Shown: positions 17,367-26,604 of the stretch, piece after piece
How positions within the stretch are numbered: the stretch's first letter is position 1
How the letters are laid out: every line of letters begins with the position of its first letter
Assembly (NCBI GenBank): GCA_963668585.1
Contig: OY764869.1
Coordinates: 1,922,001-1,986,000, forward strand
Source: Bin87 sp963668585
GTDB lineage: Bacteria > Chloroflexota > Dehalococcoidia > Lucifugimonadales > UBA3495
DNA: 64,000 nucleotides
Reading direction: 5' to 3'
Made by a program: the position numbers and the translations under genes
The notes under the pieces: generated by a model
Seen by the model: the letters and a program-made list of their open reading frames with translations, nothing else
What the model was told of the DNA's origin: nothing
The model's database searches: none

Positions 17367-17843
17367 ATGAAACAACCCCTGACTTTGAACATCAACGGCG
17401 AAGACCGGCAGTTGCTGGTTGAGCCCTTCTATTCGCTGCTGGATTGCCTGCGCGACGAGGCCAGGTTGACCGGCTCCAAAAAAGGCTGCGACGAAGGTGA
17501 CTGTGGAGCCTGCACCGTGTTGATGGACGGGAAGCCGGTCACGTCCTGTCTGGTCCTGGCCCACAGCGCCCACCACGCCCGGATCACCACCATTGAAGGA
17601 CTCGCCGGGGTTGACCAACTCAGCCCGGTCCAGCGCGCCTTCGTGGAGCATGGCGGTCTCCAGTGCGGCTTCTGCATTCCCGGATTGATCATGTCGGCGA
17701 CCGGCTTTCTGCAGGAGAACCCCGACCCAACCGAGGAAGACGTGCGGTTCGCCATTGGCGGCAATCTCTGTCGTTGCACAGGTTATTCCCGCGTTATCGA
17801 AGCCATAATGGCCGCTGCCGCTGAGATGCGTGAAGCGTCGTAG
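17367..17843 (+). CDS. Molybdenum hydroxylase, 2Fe-2S small subunit (CoxS-like)
   Basis: This 158-residue subunit carries two [2Fe-2S] clusters that relay electrons from the molybdenum site to FAD. The N-terminal ferredoxin domain has GCDEGDCGACTVLMDG with its cluster cysteines and a further cysteine after PVTS. The C-terminal four-helix domain has CGFC and CRCTGY. Length is normal for the family. It has GAGGTTG before its start and lies between the medium and large subunits. Confidence 0.96.
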   Translation: MKQPLTLNINGEDRQLLVEPFYSLLDCLRDEARLTGSKKGCDEGDCGACTVLMDGKPVTSCLVLAHSAHHARITTIEGLAGVDQLSPVQRAFVEHGGLQCGFCIPGLIMSATGFLQENPDPTEEDVRFAIGGNLCRCTGYSRVIEAIMAAAAEMREAS

Positions 17844-17893
17844 GTCGCCACATTTTTGCGAATGGTTACCGCTGCTAGTTTGAGGTAGTTCTG

Positions 17894-20176
17894 ATGACCA
17901 CCACCACCCAGTTCAAAGTTCTGGAACAGAATCATCCCCGCGTGGACGCTTACGAGAAGGTCACCGGACGCGCCACGTACGCGTCCGATGTCTATCTGCC
18001 CGGTATGCTGGCTTGCAAACTCCTTCCCAGCGCCCGGAACCACGCCCGAATCGTCAGCATTGATACCAGCGCTGCCGCAGCGCTGCCGGGCGTGCGCGCC
18101 GTCATAACCGGAACCGACTTTCCCGATTTTCGGTTTGGGTCCGGCGCGTTGCGGGACCGTTACATGATGCCCCGGGAGGTGGTCAACTTCGTCGGAGAGC
18201 CCATCGCCGCCGTGGCCGCTGACGATGAGGCCACGGCTCAGGAAGCCGTCGACCTCATCAAGGTGTCGTACGAAGACATCCCATCGGTGGTGAATCCGCT
18301 CACGGCCATGACGGAAGGCGCCGCCACCGTGCATCCTGAACTGGAAAACTACGAGGGTTACGGGTTCACGATGGGGCACAACGTCAGCACGTTGCTGGAC
18401 GCAGACCGGGGCGACGTGGAGCAGGCCTTGCATGAAGCCGACGTGGTGGTGGAGGATGTGTACCGATCGCAGGGCATCAACCAGGGTTTCCTTGAACCCA
18501 TGGCCTGCGTTGCGGATGTGGAACCGAGCGGGCGGTTGGTGATTTACGCCTCTACTCAGGGGCCGTATCAAATTCGCGCCGGGTTAGCGGCGGTGCTGGA
18601 GATGCCGGTTTCCCGCATCAGGGTGGTCCCCATGGAGTTGGGCGGCGGGTTCGGCGCAAAATTGCGCCTGGCCTTCGAGGCGTTCCCCGCGCTGCTGGCC
18701 ATCCGCACGGGGCGTCCGGTCAAGTTGGTGAATACCCGCGAAGAGGTCTTCACCATGAACGGCCCTCGGTTGCCGGTCACCAACTACATCCGGTCAGGAG
18801 TGATGAATGACGGCACTATAGTAGCGAGGGAGGCCTACACCATATTCGATGTCGGCGCATACCTGGGAGCCGGCCCAAACTCGGGCATCGGCCACGGCAT
18901 CGGAGCGTATCGCATCCCCAACTTCCGGTTGCGTTCCTACGGCGTGTACACCAACAAGATCTATGTCGGTTCCTACCGGGCCTCGGGGGTCGCTGACATG
19001 ACGTTCGCCGTAGAGTCGCACATGGACCACATCGCCCACGAACTGGGTATAGACCCGTACGACCTGCGACTGCACAACGCCCTGCGGGAGGGCGACGTTT
19101 CGGTGAGTGGCGCGGTCGTCCCGTCCAACGGACTGATTGAGACGCTGGAAGCCATCAAGGAAAAAGTGAACTGGCCCCGCGACCTGGAGGACGGCCACGG
19201 CCTGGGGCTGGCTCTGTGCGAATGGCGCAGCGGAAGTGGCCCGTCCACCGCCGCCATCAGCGTGAACGACGACGGCACCGTGAGTTTGCTGACCGGTTCC
19301 GTTGACATCTCCGGCAGCGACACATCGTTGGCTGCCATCACCGCCGAAGCCCTGGGCATTCCCATGGACAAGGTGGTAGTCGCCAAGAGGGACACCGACC
19401 TCGCCCCCTACACCGGACAATCGGGTGGCAGTCGAATCGTGTACAGCCAGGGCACCGCCGTACAGCGCGCAGCCGAGGACACGGTGCAGAAACTGATGGC
19501 GCTGGCGGCCGAACGCCTCGGGGTTCCCGAAGACGCCCTCGGTTGTGAGGATGGTCGGGTGTACGTGCTGGACAACGAGCCTCAGGGCTTGACCTTTGCC
19601 CAACTGGCCGCCGCCAGCATCACCTCGCGCGGCGGGCCGATCATCGGCACGGCGTCACTGTCCAGCATGCCATACACCCCGGTTTTCGCTGCGCAGGCGG
19701 CTGAAGTCAAGGTGGACCGGGACACCGGACAGGTGAAAGTCCTGCGCTACGTGCAGGCTCAGGACGTTGGCGTCGCAATCAACCCCATGGCCGTGGAGGG
19801 TCAACTTGACGGCGGCGTGGTGCAGGGAATCGGGCGAGCGCTGACCGAAGACCAGCAGTTTGACCCTGAAACCGGAGCGGTGCGTAATCCTTCGTTCGCG
19901 TCTTACCTGATGCCCCTGGCCATCGACCTGCCGGAAATCGAGGACGTGTTGATCAGGGCGCCGGCGGAAGATGGGCCCTTCGGCGCCCGTGCCGTTGCGG
20001 AACCCCCCGGTTTCGGTCCGCCGGCGGCGATTGCCAACGCGGTGTACGACGCAGTCGGGGTCAGGGTGAAGCAACTGCCCCTGTCGGGCGAGCGGGTCCT
20101 GGCAGCATTGAATGGCGAGTACGACGAGATTCCGTTGGATGTGGAAGCCCTGCGGTTCGCCGAAGGGATCATATAA
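17894..20176 (+). CDS. Molybdenum hydroxylase, large molybdopterin-binding subunit
   Basis: This is the catalytic subunit of an XDH/aldehyde-oxidase-family hydroxylase, 760 residues. YEKVTGRATYASDVYLPGML opens the protein. GGGFGAK near residue 250 and a cofactor-binding C-terminal half follow. The catalytic-glutamate segment reads FGARAVAEPPGFGPPAAIANAV, so the Glu is kept but the usual GVGEPP context is GVGE to AVAE. The active-site loop reads VGSYRASGVADMTFAVES, not the AYRCSFR of true CO dehydrogenases nor the common AYRGFG. It is therefore a hydroxylase of unknown substrate. It needs molybdenum cofactor; moaD and moaE lie at 62.3-63.1 kb. Confidence 0.92.
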   Translation: MTTTTQFKVLEQNHPRVDAYEKVTGRATYASDVYLPGMLACKLLPSARNHARIVSIDTSAAAALPGVRAVITGTDFPDFRFGSGALRDRYMMPREVVNFVGEPIAAVAADDEATAQEAVDLIKVSYEDIPSVVNPLTAMTEGAATVHPELENYEGYGFTMGHNVSTLLDADRGDVEQALHEADVVVEDVYRSQGINQGFLEPMACVADVEPSGRLVIYASTQGPYQIRAGLAAVLEMPVSRIRVVPMELGGGFGAKLRLAFEAFPALLAIRTGRPVKLVNTREEVFTMNGPRLPVTNYIRSGVMNDGTIVAREAYTIFDVGAYLGAGPNSGIGHGIGAYRIPNFRLRSYGVYTNKIYVGSYRASGVADMTFAVESHMDHIAHELGIDPYDLRLHNALREGDVSVSGAVVPSNGLIETLEAIKEKVNWPRDLEDGHGLGLALCEWRSGSGPSTAAISVNDDGTVSLLTGSVDISGSDTSLAAITAEALGIPMDKVVVAKRDTDLAPYTGQSGGSRIVYSQGTAVQRAAEDTVQKLMALAAERLGVPEDALGCEDGRVYVLDNEPQGLTFAQLAAASITSRGGPIIGTASLSSMPYTPVFAAQAAEVKVDRDTGQVKVLRYVQAQDVGVAINPMAVEGQLDGGVVQGIGRALTEDQQFDPETGAVRNPSFASYLMPLAIDLPEIEDVLIRAPAEDGPFGARAVAEPPGFGPPAAIANAVYDAVGVRVKQLPLSGERVLAALNGEYDEIPLDVEALRFAEGII

Positions 20177-20230
20177 CCGCTGCGGCAAACGCGGCTGGAT
20201 TCAGCAGGGTAGCCTCACGGCTGCCCTGTT

Positions 20231-20650
20231 TCAGTCCGTACGCCCGTACACATGGCTCGGCGTGACGATCACGCCATACCTGCCGTCATTGAGCATCGCC
20301 TGGTCATATTCGGGCCAATTGGGATGCTCCTGGCCTGCTGCGGTGCGGTACACGTCGCGCAGGGTTTCCCGGTACTCGTCCGCGCTGGAGTTTTCAACTC
20401 CCACCAGCCGCGCTTCACCCTCCAGCACCACGAAATTGCGCCAGTCTCCAGTACCGACAAGGATCGTGCAGCGGGGGTCGCGTCGCAGGTTGCGCAATTT
20501 GGCACGGTCCCCGGTGGTGGTGAACGCGACGCCGTCTCCCATGATGCCGCAGGTCACGACGCTCAGTTGCGCTGCCCCGTTGCGGCGGAACGTGCTCAAC
20601 GCCCCGTTGTGATTGTTGGTCAAAAATTCCCGTTGTGCGTCGGTGAGCAT
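20231..20650 (-). CDS. Pyridoxamine 5'-phosphate oxidase-like flavin/F420 protein
   Basis: This 139-residue protein has the split beta-barrel fold of the PPOX / F420-dependent reductase superfamily. Typical segments are FLTNNHNGALSTFRRNGAAQLSVV, GVAFTTTGDRAKLRNLRRDPRCTILV and the WRNFVVLEGEARLV strand pair. The start is set at the ATG at 20650, eight bases after AAGGAG; a TTG two codons upstream is too close to that site. The genome also has an LLM-class enzyme, so F420 use is plausible, but cofactor choice cannot be decided from sequence. It lies 24 bp after sbcC on the same strand. Confidence 0.87.
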   Translation of the reverse strand: MLTDAQREFLTNNHNGALSTFRRNGAAQLSVVTCGIMGDGVAFTTTGDRAKLRNLRRDPRCTILVGTGDWRNFVVLEGEARLVGVENSSADEYRETLRDVYRTAAGQEHPNWPEYDQAMLNDGRYGVIVTPSHVYGRTD

Positions 20651-20674
20651 TTTCAATTCTCCTTCGTCGGTGGC

Positions 20675-23251
20675 TCAACTGAGCCAGAACTGCGAACCGG
20701 CTTCGGTTTTGAGCACTTCAATGCGGGCCGGGAAAAGATCTTTCAACTCGTCCAGGTGGGTGATGACGATGATTTTTTCAAATTCATCCTGAATGGATGC
20801 GATGGCGTCCACGATGCGTTCACGCCCCGCCGCGTCCTGCGTTCCGAATCCTTCGTCTATGAACAGGGTCGGCATCGGCGCTCCCAATCGCTGGGACAGC
20901 ACCTTGGATAAAGCAATGCGCAAGGCCAGGTTGATACGAAAGGCTTCCCCACCGCTGAACAGTTCGTAGCTCCGCGAGCCCAATTCGTCGCTGATCAAAA
21001 TGTCGAGGGTTTCTGTGGTGTTGCCGCCCTGGGTTACCCGTTGCGTTTCCATTTTTACGGTCAGGCGGTTGTCCGTCATGCGCCCCAACAGGTGGTTCGC
21101 TTCGTTTTCGATGTGAGGGACCGCAGCGTCGATGAGCATTGCCGGGACGCCGCTCCGACCGAAGGCCGCGAAAAGCTCGGCATACACTGCCTGTTCTGCC
21201 TGGGCTGCAGTGTGCCTTTGCCGCAACCGAACAATTTCCGCCTGATAGGCTCGTCTTCTTTCCGCGTCGCCCTGCAGGCGCCCCTGTTTTGCCAGCAACC
21301 CGTCCCGTTCCTGCGACAACCCGGTCAACCGGGCCTCGGCGTCCCGGGTAGCGCGTTCGAGTTCGGGCAACTCGGCCAACGCCGCGTGGTCTTCCGACAG
21401 GCTTTTTTCGGTGTCCGTGAGTTCTTGGCGCCACCGGTCAGCCTGCGTTTCATTGTTGCGCAACTCGGCCTCGTCCTGCGGCAGTTGCGCCAGCGCGGAA
21501 TCCAAAGCCACCTGCTCCGTCTGCCAGCGCTGCAGGGATTGCGTCAAGCGGAATGCCTCCTCGCGCCTGGCGTCGTCATAAGCGAGCGCGGAGATCTCAC
21601 CTTCGATTTGCCGTAACGACTCACGCTCCGATTGCGCGAAATGGTCGGTGGCTATGACCGTTCGCAGGTCGAGCAGTTGCGGCTCCAAGCGCATCAGGAG
21701 ATTCCTGGCCTCGTCGCATTGCAGTCGTTCCTGTTCCAGTCGCCCCCGTGCCTGTTGGGATTGCCGCTGTCGCTGGGTCAGGTTCCCGCGGCGGGATTCA
21801 ATGTCCCCCGATAGATGTTCGCGGCGTTGGGTCAATTCTTCCAATCCACGGGCGAGATGTTTGTGCCTTTGCAGTTTCGCGGCTATTTCCGATTCATACC
21901 ACTCTGCGATGTTGTCGCACGCATCTTCCGACAGCGGAGTTCTGCACAGCGGGCAGAGGGCATCCGGTCCGCCCGCGCCGCTCATTTCCCGTTGTTTCTG
22001 CCTGAGTTCGCGCCCCTCGACGATGCACCGCTCCAGTTCGCTTCCCTGCGTGGCGATCCCGGCCGACAGGTTGGTCAACTCTGCGGATTCGGCGTCGATG
22101 GTGTCCTGCTCGGCGAGCATCCGGCGCTCTGTAGCGGTCAATTCCGCCAACTTGCCGACGATGTATTCATCCCGGCCGGCCGCAGGTTTCAGGTCTTCGC
22201 GTATCCGGCGTTCGAGTTCGACAGCTTCAGAGGATACTGCGGCGTGCTCCCTGCTAATCGCCACCTGCAAATCATTGCGGCGGTTGTGCAGTCGGTTGTA
22301 CTCCAATCGTATGGATTCCAGGCGTTCGAGATCGTCTCGCGCCTCCATCAATTGCTGCACGCCGGCGCGGATCTCGTCCGAGCGCGCAGCGAGGTTCCGG
22401 GATGCGCCGATGCGCTGCGCGAGGGTTGTCATGTTCGATTCGGCTTGCCGGATGTCGTTGCGCAGGGCGTTGATGCGTTTCTCCGATTCGGCCAGTCCGG
22501 TTTGTTTGCGTTGCAACAACCCCAACGCCTCACGCCGTTCCCGGGCGGCAGACGCCGAGTCGGCCAGTTCCCAGGCCAGAGATTCCATCCTCTCGGAGAT
22601 CATCGCCAACTCGGCTTGTGGATCCGCAACGGCATCCAGCGCCGATTTGGTTTGGGTCAGAGCGCCTTCGTGCCGGTTGGCATCGTCCTGCCATTCCGAG
22701 CGACGACCGCGTGCGGCCGCCTGTAATACTTCGTAGAGTCCCAATCCCAGGATGGCGGACAACACCTCCTTGCGTTCCGACGGCGTTTTGCGCGTGAATT
22801 CGTCCGAACGTCCCTGGAGCAAAAACGCAGAATTCACGAAGGTGTCGTAGTCCATGCCTACCAGGCTCCGGGTCCGCGCGCTGGTTTCGTTCACGGAGTT
22901 TCCGGTGATGGGACGCGGTTCGTCAGCGTCGCTCAGAACGAACAGGTCGAGTTCCGTCCTCCCCTGCCCTGAACTGCGTCGTCGTCGGATCGCCCGGTAC
23001 GCTTGCCCCTGCGCGAGGAAGTCAAGCTCGACCCGGCACTCGGTTTCACCGTAGGCGATCAGCGCGTTGTGATTTCGGCTCCCGGTTCGCGCCTGTCCCC
23101 ACAGGCACCACGTCATCGCGTCCAGCAGCGCCGATTTCCCGTGGCCGTTGGCGCCGCACAGGCAAGCCACATGCACGCCGCTGAGATCCAGGGGCGGCAC
23201 GTCGTCCCGGTAGCATAGGAAGTTTCGCACGGCGAGTTTAAGCGGGATCAT
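20675..23251 (-). CDS. sbcC: SbcC/Rad50-type SMC-like exonuclease ATPase
   Basis: SbcC is the ATPase and tether of the SbcCD nuclease, which opens DNA hairpins and processes breaks. The 858-residue product has a Walker A region CGANGHGKSALLDAMTWCLWG near the N-terminus. Long coiled coils flank a zinc hook, LCPLC, near the middle. At the C-terminal end come ELFSGGEAFRINLALRIALSK (ABC signature) and LFIDEGFGTQDAAGRERI (Walker B). The ATG at 23251 starts the conserved MIPLKLAVRNFLCYRD. No SbcD nuclease gene is next to it, which is unusual because the two are generally paired. Confidence 0.93.
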   Translation of the reverse strand: MIPLKLAVRNFLCYRDDVPPLDLSGVHVACLCGANGHGKSALLDAMTWCLWGQARTGSRNHNALIAYGETECRVELDFLAQGQAYRAIRRRRSSGQGRTELDLFVLSDADEPRPITGNSVNETSARTRSLVGMDYDTFVNSAFLLQGRSDEFTRKTPSERKEVLSAILGLGLYEVLQAAARGRRSEWQDDANRHEGALTQTKSALDAVADPQAELAMISERMESLAWELADSASAARERREALGLLQRKQTGLAESEKRINALRNDIRQAESNMTTLAQRIGASRNLAARSDEIRAGVQQLMEARDDLERLESIRLEYNRLHNRRNDLQVAISREHAAVSSEAVELERRIREDLKPAAGRDEYIVGKLAELTATERRMLAEQDTIDAESAELTNLSAGIATQGSELERCIVEGRELRQKQREMSGAGGPDALCPLCRTPLSEDACDNIAEWYESEIAAKLQRHKHLARGLEELTQRREHLSGDIESRRGNLTQRQRQSQQARGRLEQERLQCDEARNLLMRLEPQLLDLRTVIATDHFAQSERESLRQIEGEISALAYDDARREEAFRLTQSLQRWQTEQVALDSALAQLPQDEAELRNNETQADRWRQELTDTEKSLSEDHAALAELPELERATRDAEARLTGLSQERDGLLAKQGRLQGDAERRRAYQAEIVRLRQRHTAAQAEQAVYAELFAAFGRSGVPAMLIDAAVPHIENEANHLLGRMTDNRLTVKMETQRVTQGGNTTETLDILISDELGSRSYELFSGGEAFRINLALRIALSKVLSQRLGAPMPTLFIDEGFGTQDAAGRERIVDAIASIQDEFEKIIVITHLDELKDLFPARIEVLKTEAGSQFWLS

Positions 23252-23334
23252 ATCTGCGCCGATTGTATCATCCGCGTGGACGCAACCATGCCGCGCCCAC
23301 CGCTGCCGCAGCGTCAACCCCACGGAGCCGGTGT

Positions 23335-23340
23335 TATAAT
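23335..23340 (+). promoter_or_regulatory. -10 element upstream of the ABC-2 exporter genes
   Basis: A perfect TATAAT lies 18 bp before the ATG at 23359, in the 107-bp gap between divergent sbcC and the exporter. No convincing -35 is seen at 17-18 bp, so this is tentative. Confidence 0.35.
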
Positions 23341-23358
23341 TTTCGGGGATAGACGAGA

Positions 23359-24153
23359 ATGCAATCAGACGACAATCGCAAGGTGACTGTTGGCAACGAT
23401 CCCATCATTGTGGTGGAGAACCTGCGCAAGCGTTACGGTGATATCCAGGCCGTTGACGGTGTGTCCTTCGAAGTGCATTCGGGCGAGATTTTTGCCCTAT
23501 TGGGCCCCAACGGTTCGGGCAAAACCACCACTGTTGAGATCATCGAGGGCATGAGAACCGCTGACAGCGGGCGGGCTTGCGTGGCGGGCATCGATGTCAG
23601 CAGGGATGCCCGGGCGGTGAAAAACATCATCGGGGTACAGTTGCAGAGCAGCGCGTTCTTCGAGCATCTGCAACTTGGCGAACTGCTGAAAGTGCTGGGC
23701 AGCATCTATCGCGTCAAGGTTGACCCGGAACCCCTGTTGACCGCAGTTGACCTCTGGGAGAGGCGTTCCGCGTCGTTCCGCACGTTGTCCGGCGGCCAGA
23801 AACAGCGTTTCGCCATCGCCGCCGCGCTGGTCAACGATCCGGCGGTGATCTTCCTGGACGAACCCACCACGGGCCTGGACCCACAGGCGCGCCGGCTGAT
23901 GTGGGAGACCATAGCGGGTTGGCGCGCGGAGGGCAGAACCATCGTGCTGACCACGCACTACATGGAAGAGGCCGAAGAACTGTGTGATCGCGTGGCGGTT
24001 ATGGACGCCGGCCAAATCGTGACGCTGGACACTCCGGCCGCGCTGATCGATGACCTGATCGGCCGCGGATTCCACCGGGAACACGAGGTGCGCCTCGCCA
24101 CCCTGGAGGACGTTTTCCTGGACCTGACCGGACGTTCGCTGCGGGAGTTCTGA
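23359..24153 (+). CDS. ABC-2 type exporter, ATP-binding protein
   Basis: This cytoplasmic ATPase powers the permease encoded by the next gene. The 264-residue product has Walker A GPNGSGKTT, the signature LSGGQKQRFAIAAALV, Walker B VIFLDEPTTGLDPQARR and the switch histidine in TTHYMEEAEELCDR. This is the drug/antibiotic (CcmA-DrrA-like) exporter subfamily. The stop is followed after one base by the permease start, so the two are coupled. The exported substrate is not evident. Confidence 0.93.
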   Translation: MQSDDNRKVTVGNDPIIVVENLRKRYGDIQAVDGVSFEVHSGEIFALLGPNGSGKTTTVEIIEGMRTADSGRACVAGIDVSRDARAVKNIIGVQLQSSAFFEHLQLGELLKVLGSIYRVKVDPEPLLTAVDLWERRSASFRTLSGGQKQRFAIAAALVNDPAVIFLDEPTTGLDPQARRLMWETIAGWRAEGRTIVLTTHYMEEAEELCDRVAVMDAGQIVTLDTPAALIDDLIGRGFHREHEVRLATLEDVFLDLTGRSLREF

Positions 24154-24154
24154 C

Positions 24155-25255
24155 TTGGTTACGCGACCGGCCATATACCTGACCTGGATGTCCATAAGGA
24201 TGTGGGCGCGGGACCGGGCGGCGTTGTTCTGGACCTTTTTCCTGCCGCTGGTGATCATGGTGATCTTCGGCCTGCTCAACTTCGGCGAACTGGGCAAGGT
24301 GGACGTCGGCATCGTGGACAGGGCGCAGAACGAGCCTTCCGGCCGGTTCATCGAGGAGGCAAACGCCGCCGAGGCGCTCCGAGTCAGCATGGGGAGTGAG
24401 GAAAGCGAACTGGCCGCGTTGACCGATGGACAGCGTGATCTGGTGATCATCATTCCGGAGAACTTCGGCCCAACCGCTGGGCAAGAAGGAGCAGAATGGG
24501 AGCCAGCCACGATCCAGGCCCTGTATCACGCCAGCCGCGCCGCCGAGTCCCAGGTTGGCCTGGGAATCCTGAGGTCGGGCATCGACGAGATGAACTTTGC
24601 TCTCAGCGATATCGATCGCGTGGTGACCCTGGAAGCGGTGGCGGTAGAGGCCCGTGATCTGGGATACATCGATTTCCTGATGCCAGGCATCATCGGCATG
24701 GCAATCATGCAGTTGGGGCTTTTCAGCGTGTCCTTCAGTTTTGTCACCATGAAGCGGGAGGGAGTCCTGCGGCGTTTGCTGGCGACGCCGTTGAGCCCGG
24801 CGACTCTCCTGGCGTCCCAGGTCATCACCAGGCTGCTGGTTGTGTTGGTGCAGACCCTGATTCTTACCGGAGTCGCGGTGTTCCTTTTTGGCGCGGAGTT
24901 TGCCGGAAACTTCTTTGCAGTGCTGGTTGCGGCTGGACTGGGCGGCGCCGTTTTCCTCGCCCTGGGTTTCGCCGTTTCGGGCTGGGCGCGCACCGAGCAG
25001 CAGGCGGCGCCCCTGGCGAATATCGTTTCTTTGCCGATGATGTTCCTGTCCGGCGTGTTTTTCTCGCGCGACGTGCTTCCTCAAATCCTGCAAACGGTAA
25101 CCGATTACCTCCCGCTGACATTCCTGGTGGAAGCAATCCGGGGCATGACGGTGCAGGGAGACTCCATCATCACGCAGTGGCCCAACTTTTTGGGAATGGC
25201 CGTTTGGTTTGTGGTAGCCTTCATCATCGCCAACCGCACCTTCCGATGGGAATAG
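24155..25255 (+). CDS. ABC-2 type exporter, permease
   Basis: This 366-residue membrane protein forms the channel of an ABC-2 exporter. A helix at about 24-42 (FWTFFLPLVIMVIFGLL) is followed by a large extracytoplasmic loop of about 150 residues. About five more helices follow in the C-terminal half, with the typical VTMKREGVLRRLLATPLSP and MMFLSGVFFSRDVLP segments. The start is a TTG two bases after the ATPase stop. ffh begins nine bases after its stop on the same strand. Confidence 0.9.
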   Translation: MVTRPAIYLTWMSIRMWARDRAALFWTFFLPLVIMVIFGLLNFGELGKVDVGIVDRAQNEPSGRFIEEANAAEALRVSMGSEESELAALTDGQRDLVIIIPENFGPTAGQEGAEWEPATIQALYHASRAAESQVGLGILRSGIDEMNFALSDIDRVVTLEAVAVEARDLGYIDFLMPGIIGMAIMQLGLFSVSFSFVTMKREGVLRRLLATPLSPATLLASQVITRLLVVLVQTLILTGVAVFLFGAEFAGNFFAVLVAAGLGGAVFLALGFAVSGWARTEQQAAPLANIVSLPMMFLSGVFFSRDVLPQILQTVTDYLPLTFLVEAIRGMTVQGDSIITQWPNFLGMAVWFVVAFIIANRTFRWE

Positions 25256-25264
25256 GTACTCAGC

Positions 25265-26590
25265 ATGTTTGACAATCTTACCGACCGGCTGACCGGAATA
25301 TTCAACCGCCTACAGGGCAGGGGCAGGCTCAGCGAGAAGGACATCGATGATGCCCTGAGCCAGGTGCGCCGCTCCCTGCTTGAGGCCGACGTCAATTTCC
25401 GCGTCGCCCGCGATTTCGTGGCGGCGGTCAAGGATCGTTCCCTGGACAGCGCGGTGCTGGAGAGCCTGTCTCCCGGCCAACAGGTCGTGAAAATCGTCCA
25501 CGAGGAGTTGACGGAAGTCCTGAGCGCCGGCGACCATCGCCTCACTCCTTCCAGCCAACTGCCGGCAGTGCTCATGCTGGTGGGACTCCAGGGCTCCGGC
25601 AAAACCACCACGGCAGCGAAACTCGCGTTGCACATGAAGCGACAGAGCCACAGTCCAATGCTCATCGCCGCCGACCTGCGCCGGCCCGCCGCCATCTCCC
25701 AACTCGAAACGTTGGGCAAACAACTGGATCTGCCAGTTTACTCAGAAGACCCTGCTACATCGACACCGGCCAAGGTCGCGGTCGCCGGCGTTCGCCGCGC
25801 CACCGAACTCGCACTCACCTGGGCGATTGTGGATACCGGGGGGCGTCTGCACATCGATGACGACCTGATGACAGAACTGGAGGAGGTCAAGCGCGCCGTT
25901 TCCCCACACCAGACCATACTGGTGGTGGACGCCATGACCGGCCAGGACGCGGTCAACGCCGCCCAGGAATTCCATCAAAGGGTGGCGCTGGACGGGCTGG
26001 TATTGTCCAAGATGGACGGCGATGCGCGGGGTGGCGCGGCCCTTTCCATAACGCGGGTCACCGGCGTGCCGATCAAATTCATCGGAACCGGCGAGCGCAG
26101 CGACGCTCTGGAAGCTTTCCATCCAGACCGTATGGCGTCGCGCATCCTGGCCATGGGCGATGTGATGACGCTCATCGAACGCGCCCAGGAGGCGGTTGAC
26201 GAAGAAAAAGCCAAGGAACTGGAACGCAAGATGCGCACTGCCAGTTTCACCCTGGACGATTTCCTGGACCAGATTCAGGGAGTGCAGAAGATGGGGGGTC
26301 TGGCCTCAATTATGGAAATGATGCCAGGACTGGGCCGGCAGACCAAAAAGATGCAAGGTCAGTTGGACGAGTCCGAACTGCGCAAAACCGAAGCCATCAT
26401 CAGGTCCATGACCCTGCAGGAACGGGAGAACCCGGACATCATCAAGGGGAGTCGTCGCCGGCGCATCGCGTTGGGCAGCGGGACCAATCCCTCCGACGTG
26501 AACCGGGTGCTGAACCAGTTCAAGCAGACGCAACGCCTGATGCGCCAGTTCTCCAACAACCCGAAAGGGCTGATGCGGATGCTCCGGTGA
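25265..26590 (+). CDS. ffh: Signal recognition particle protein Ffh (SRP54)
   Basis: Ffh binds 4.5S RNA and hydrophobic signal sequences and delivers ribosomes to FtsY. The 441-residue product has the N domain (1-90) and a G domain with GLQGSGKTTT at 107-116 and LSKMDGDARGGAALS. The methionine-rich M domain (about 300-441) has GLASIMEMMPGLG and a C-terminal MRQFSNNPKGLMRMLR. One oddity is the G3 motif, which reads DTGGR (190-194) instead of the nearly universal DTAGR. It lies after the exporter genes, not beside rpsP as in many bacteria. Confidence 0.96.
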   Translation: MFDNLTDRLTGIFNRLQGRGRLSEKDIDDALSQVRRSLLEADVNFRVARDFVAAVKDRSLDSAVLESLSPGQQVVKIVHEELTEVLSAGDHRLTPSSQLPAVLMLVGLQGSGKTTTAAKLALHMKRQSHSPMLIAADLRRPAAISQLETLGKQLDLPVYSEDPATSTPAKVAVAGVRRATELALTWAIVDTGGRLHIDDDLMTELEEVKRAVSPHQTILVVDAMTGQDAVNAAQEFHQRVALDGLVLSKMDGDARGGAALSITRVTGVPIKFIGTGERSDALEAFHPDRMASRILAMGDVMTLIERAQEAVDEEKAKELERKMRTASFTLDDFLDQIQGVQKMGGLASIMEMMPGLGRQTKKMQGQLDESELRKTEAIIRSMTLQERENPDIIKGSRRRRIALGSGTNPSDVNRVLNQFKQTQRLMRQFSNNPKGLMRMLR

Positions 26591-26604
26591 AGTCCCGCAG
26601 TTGA

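Noticed and set aside
17894..20176. Large subunit as true CO dehydrogenase CoxL
   Set aside because: The AYRCSFR active-site motif is missing, so aerobic CO oxidation cannot be claimed.
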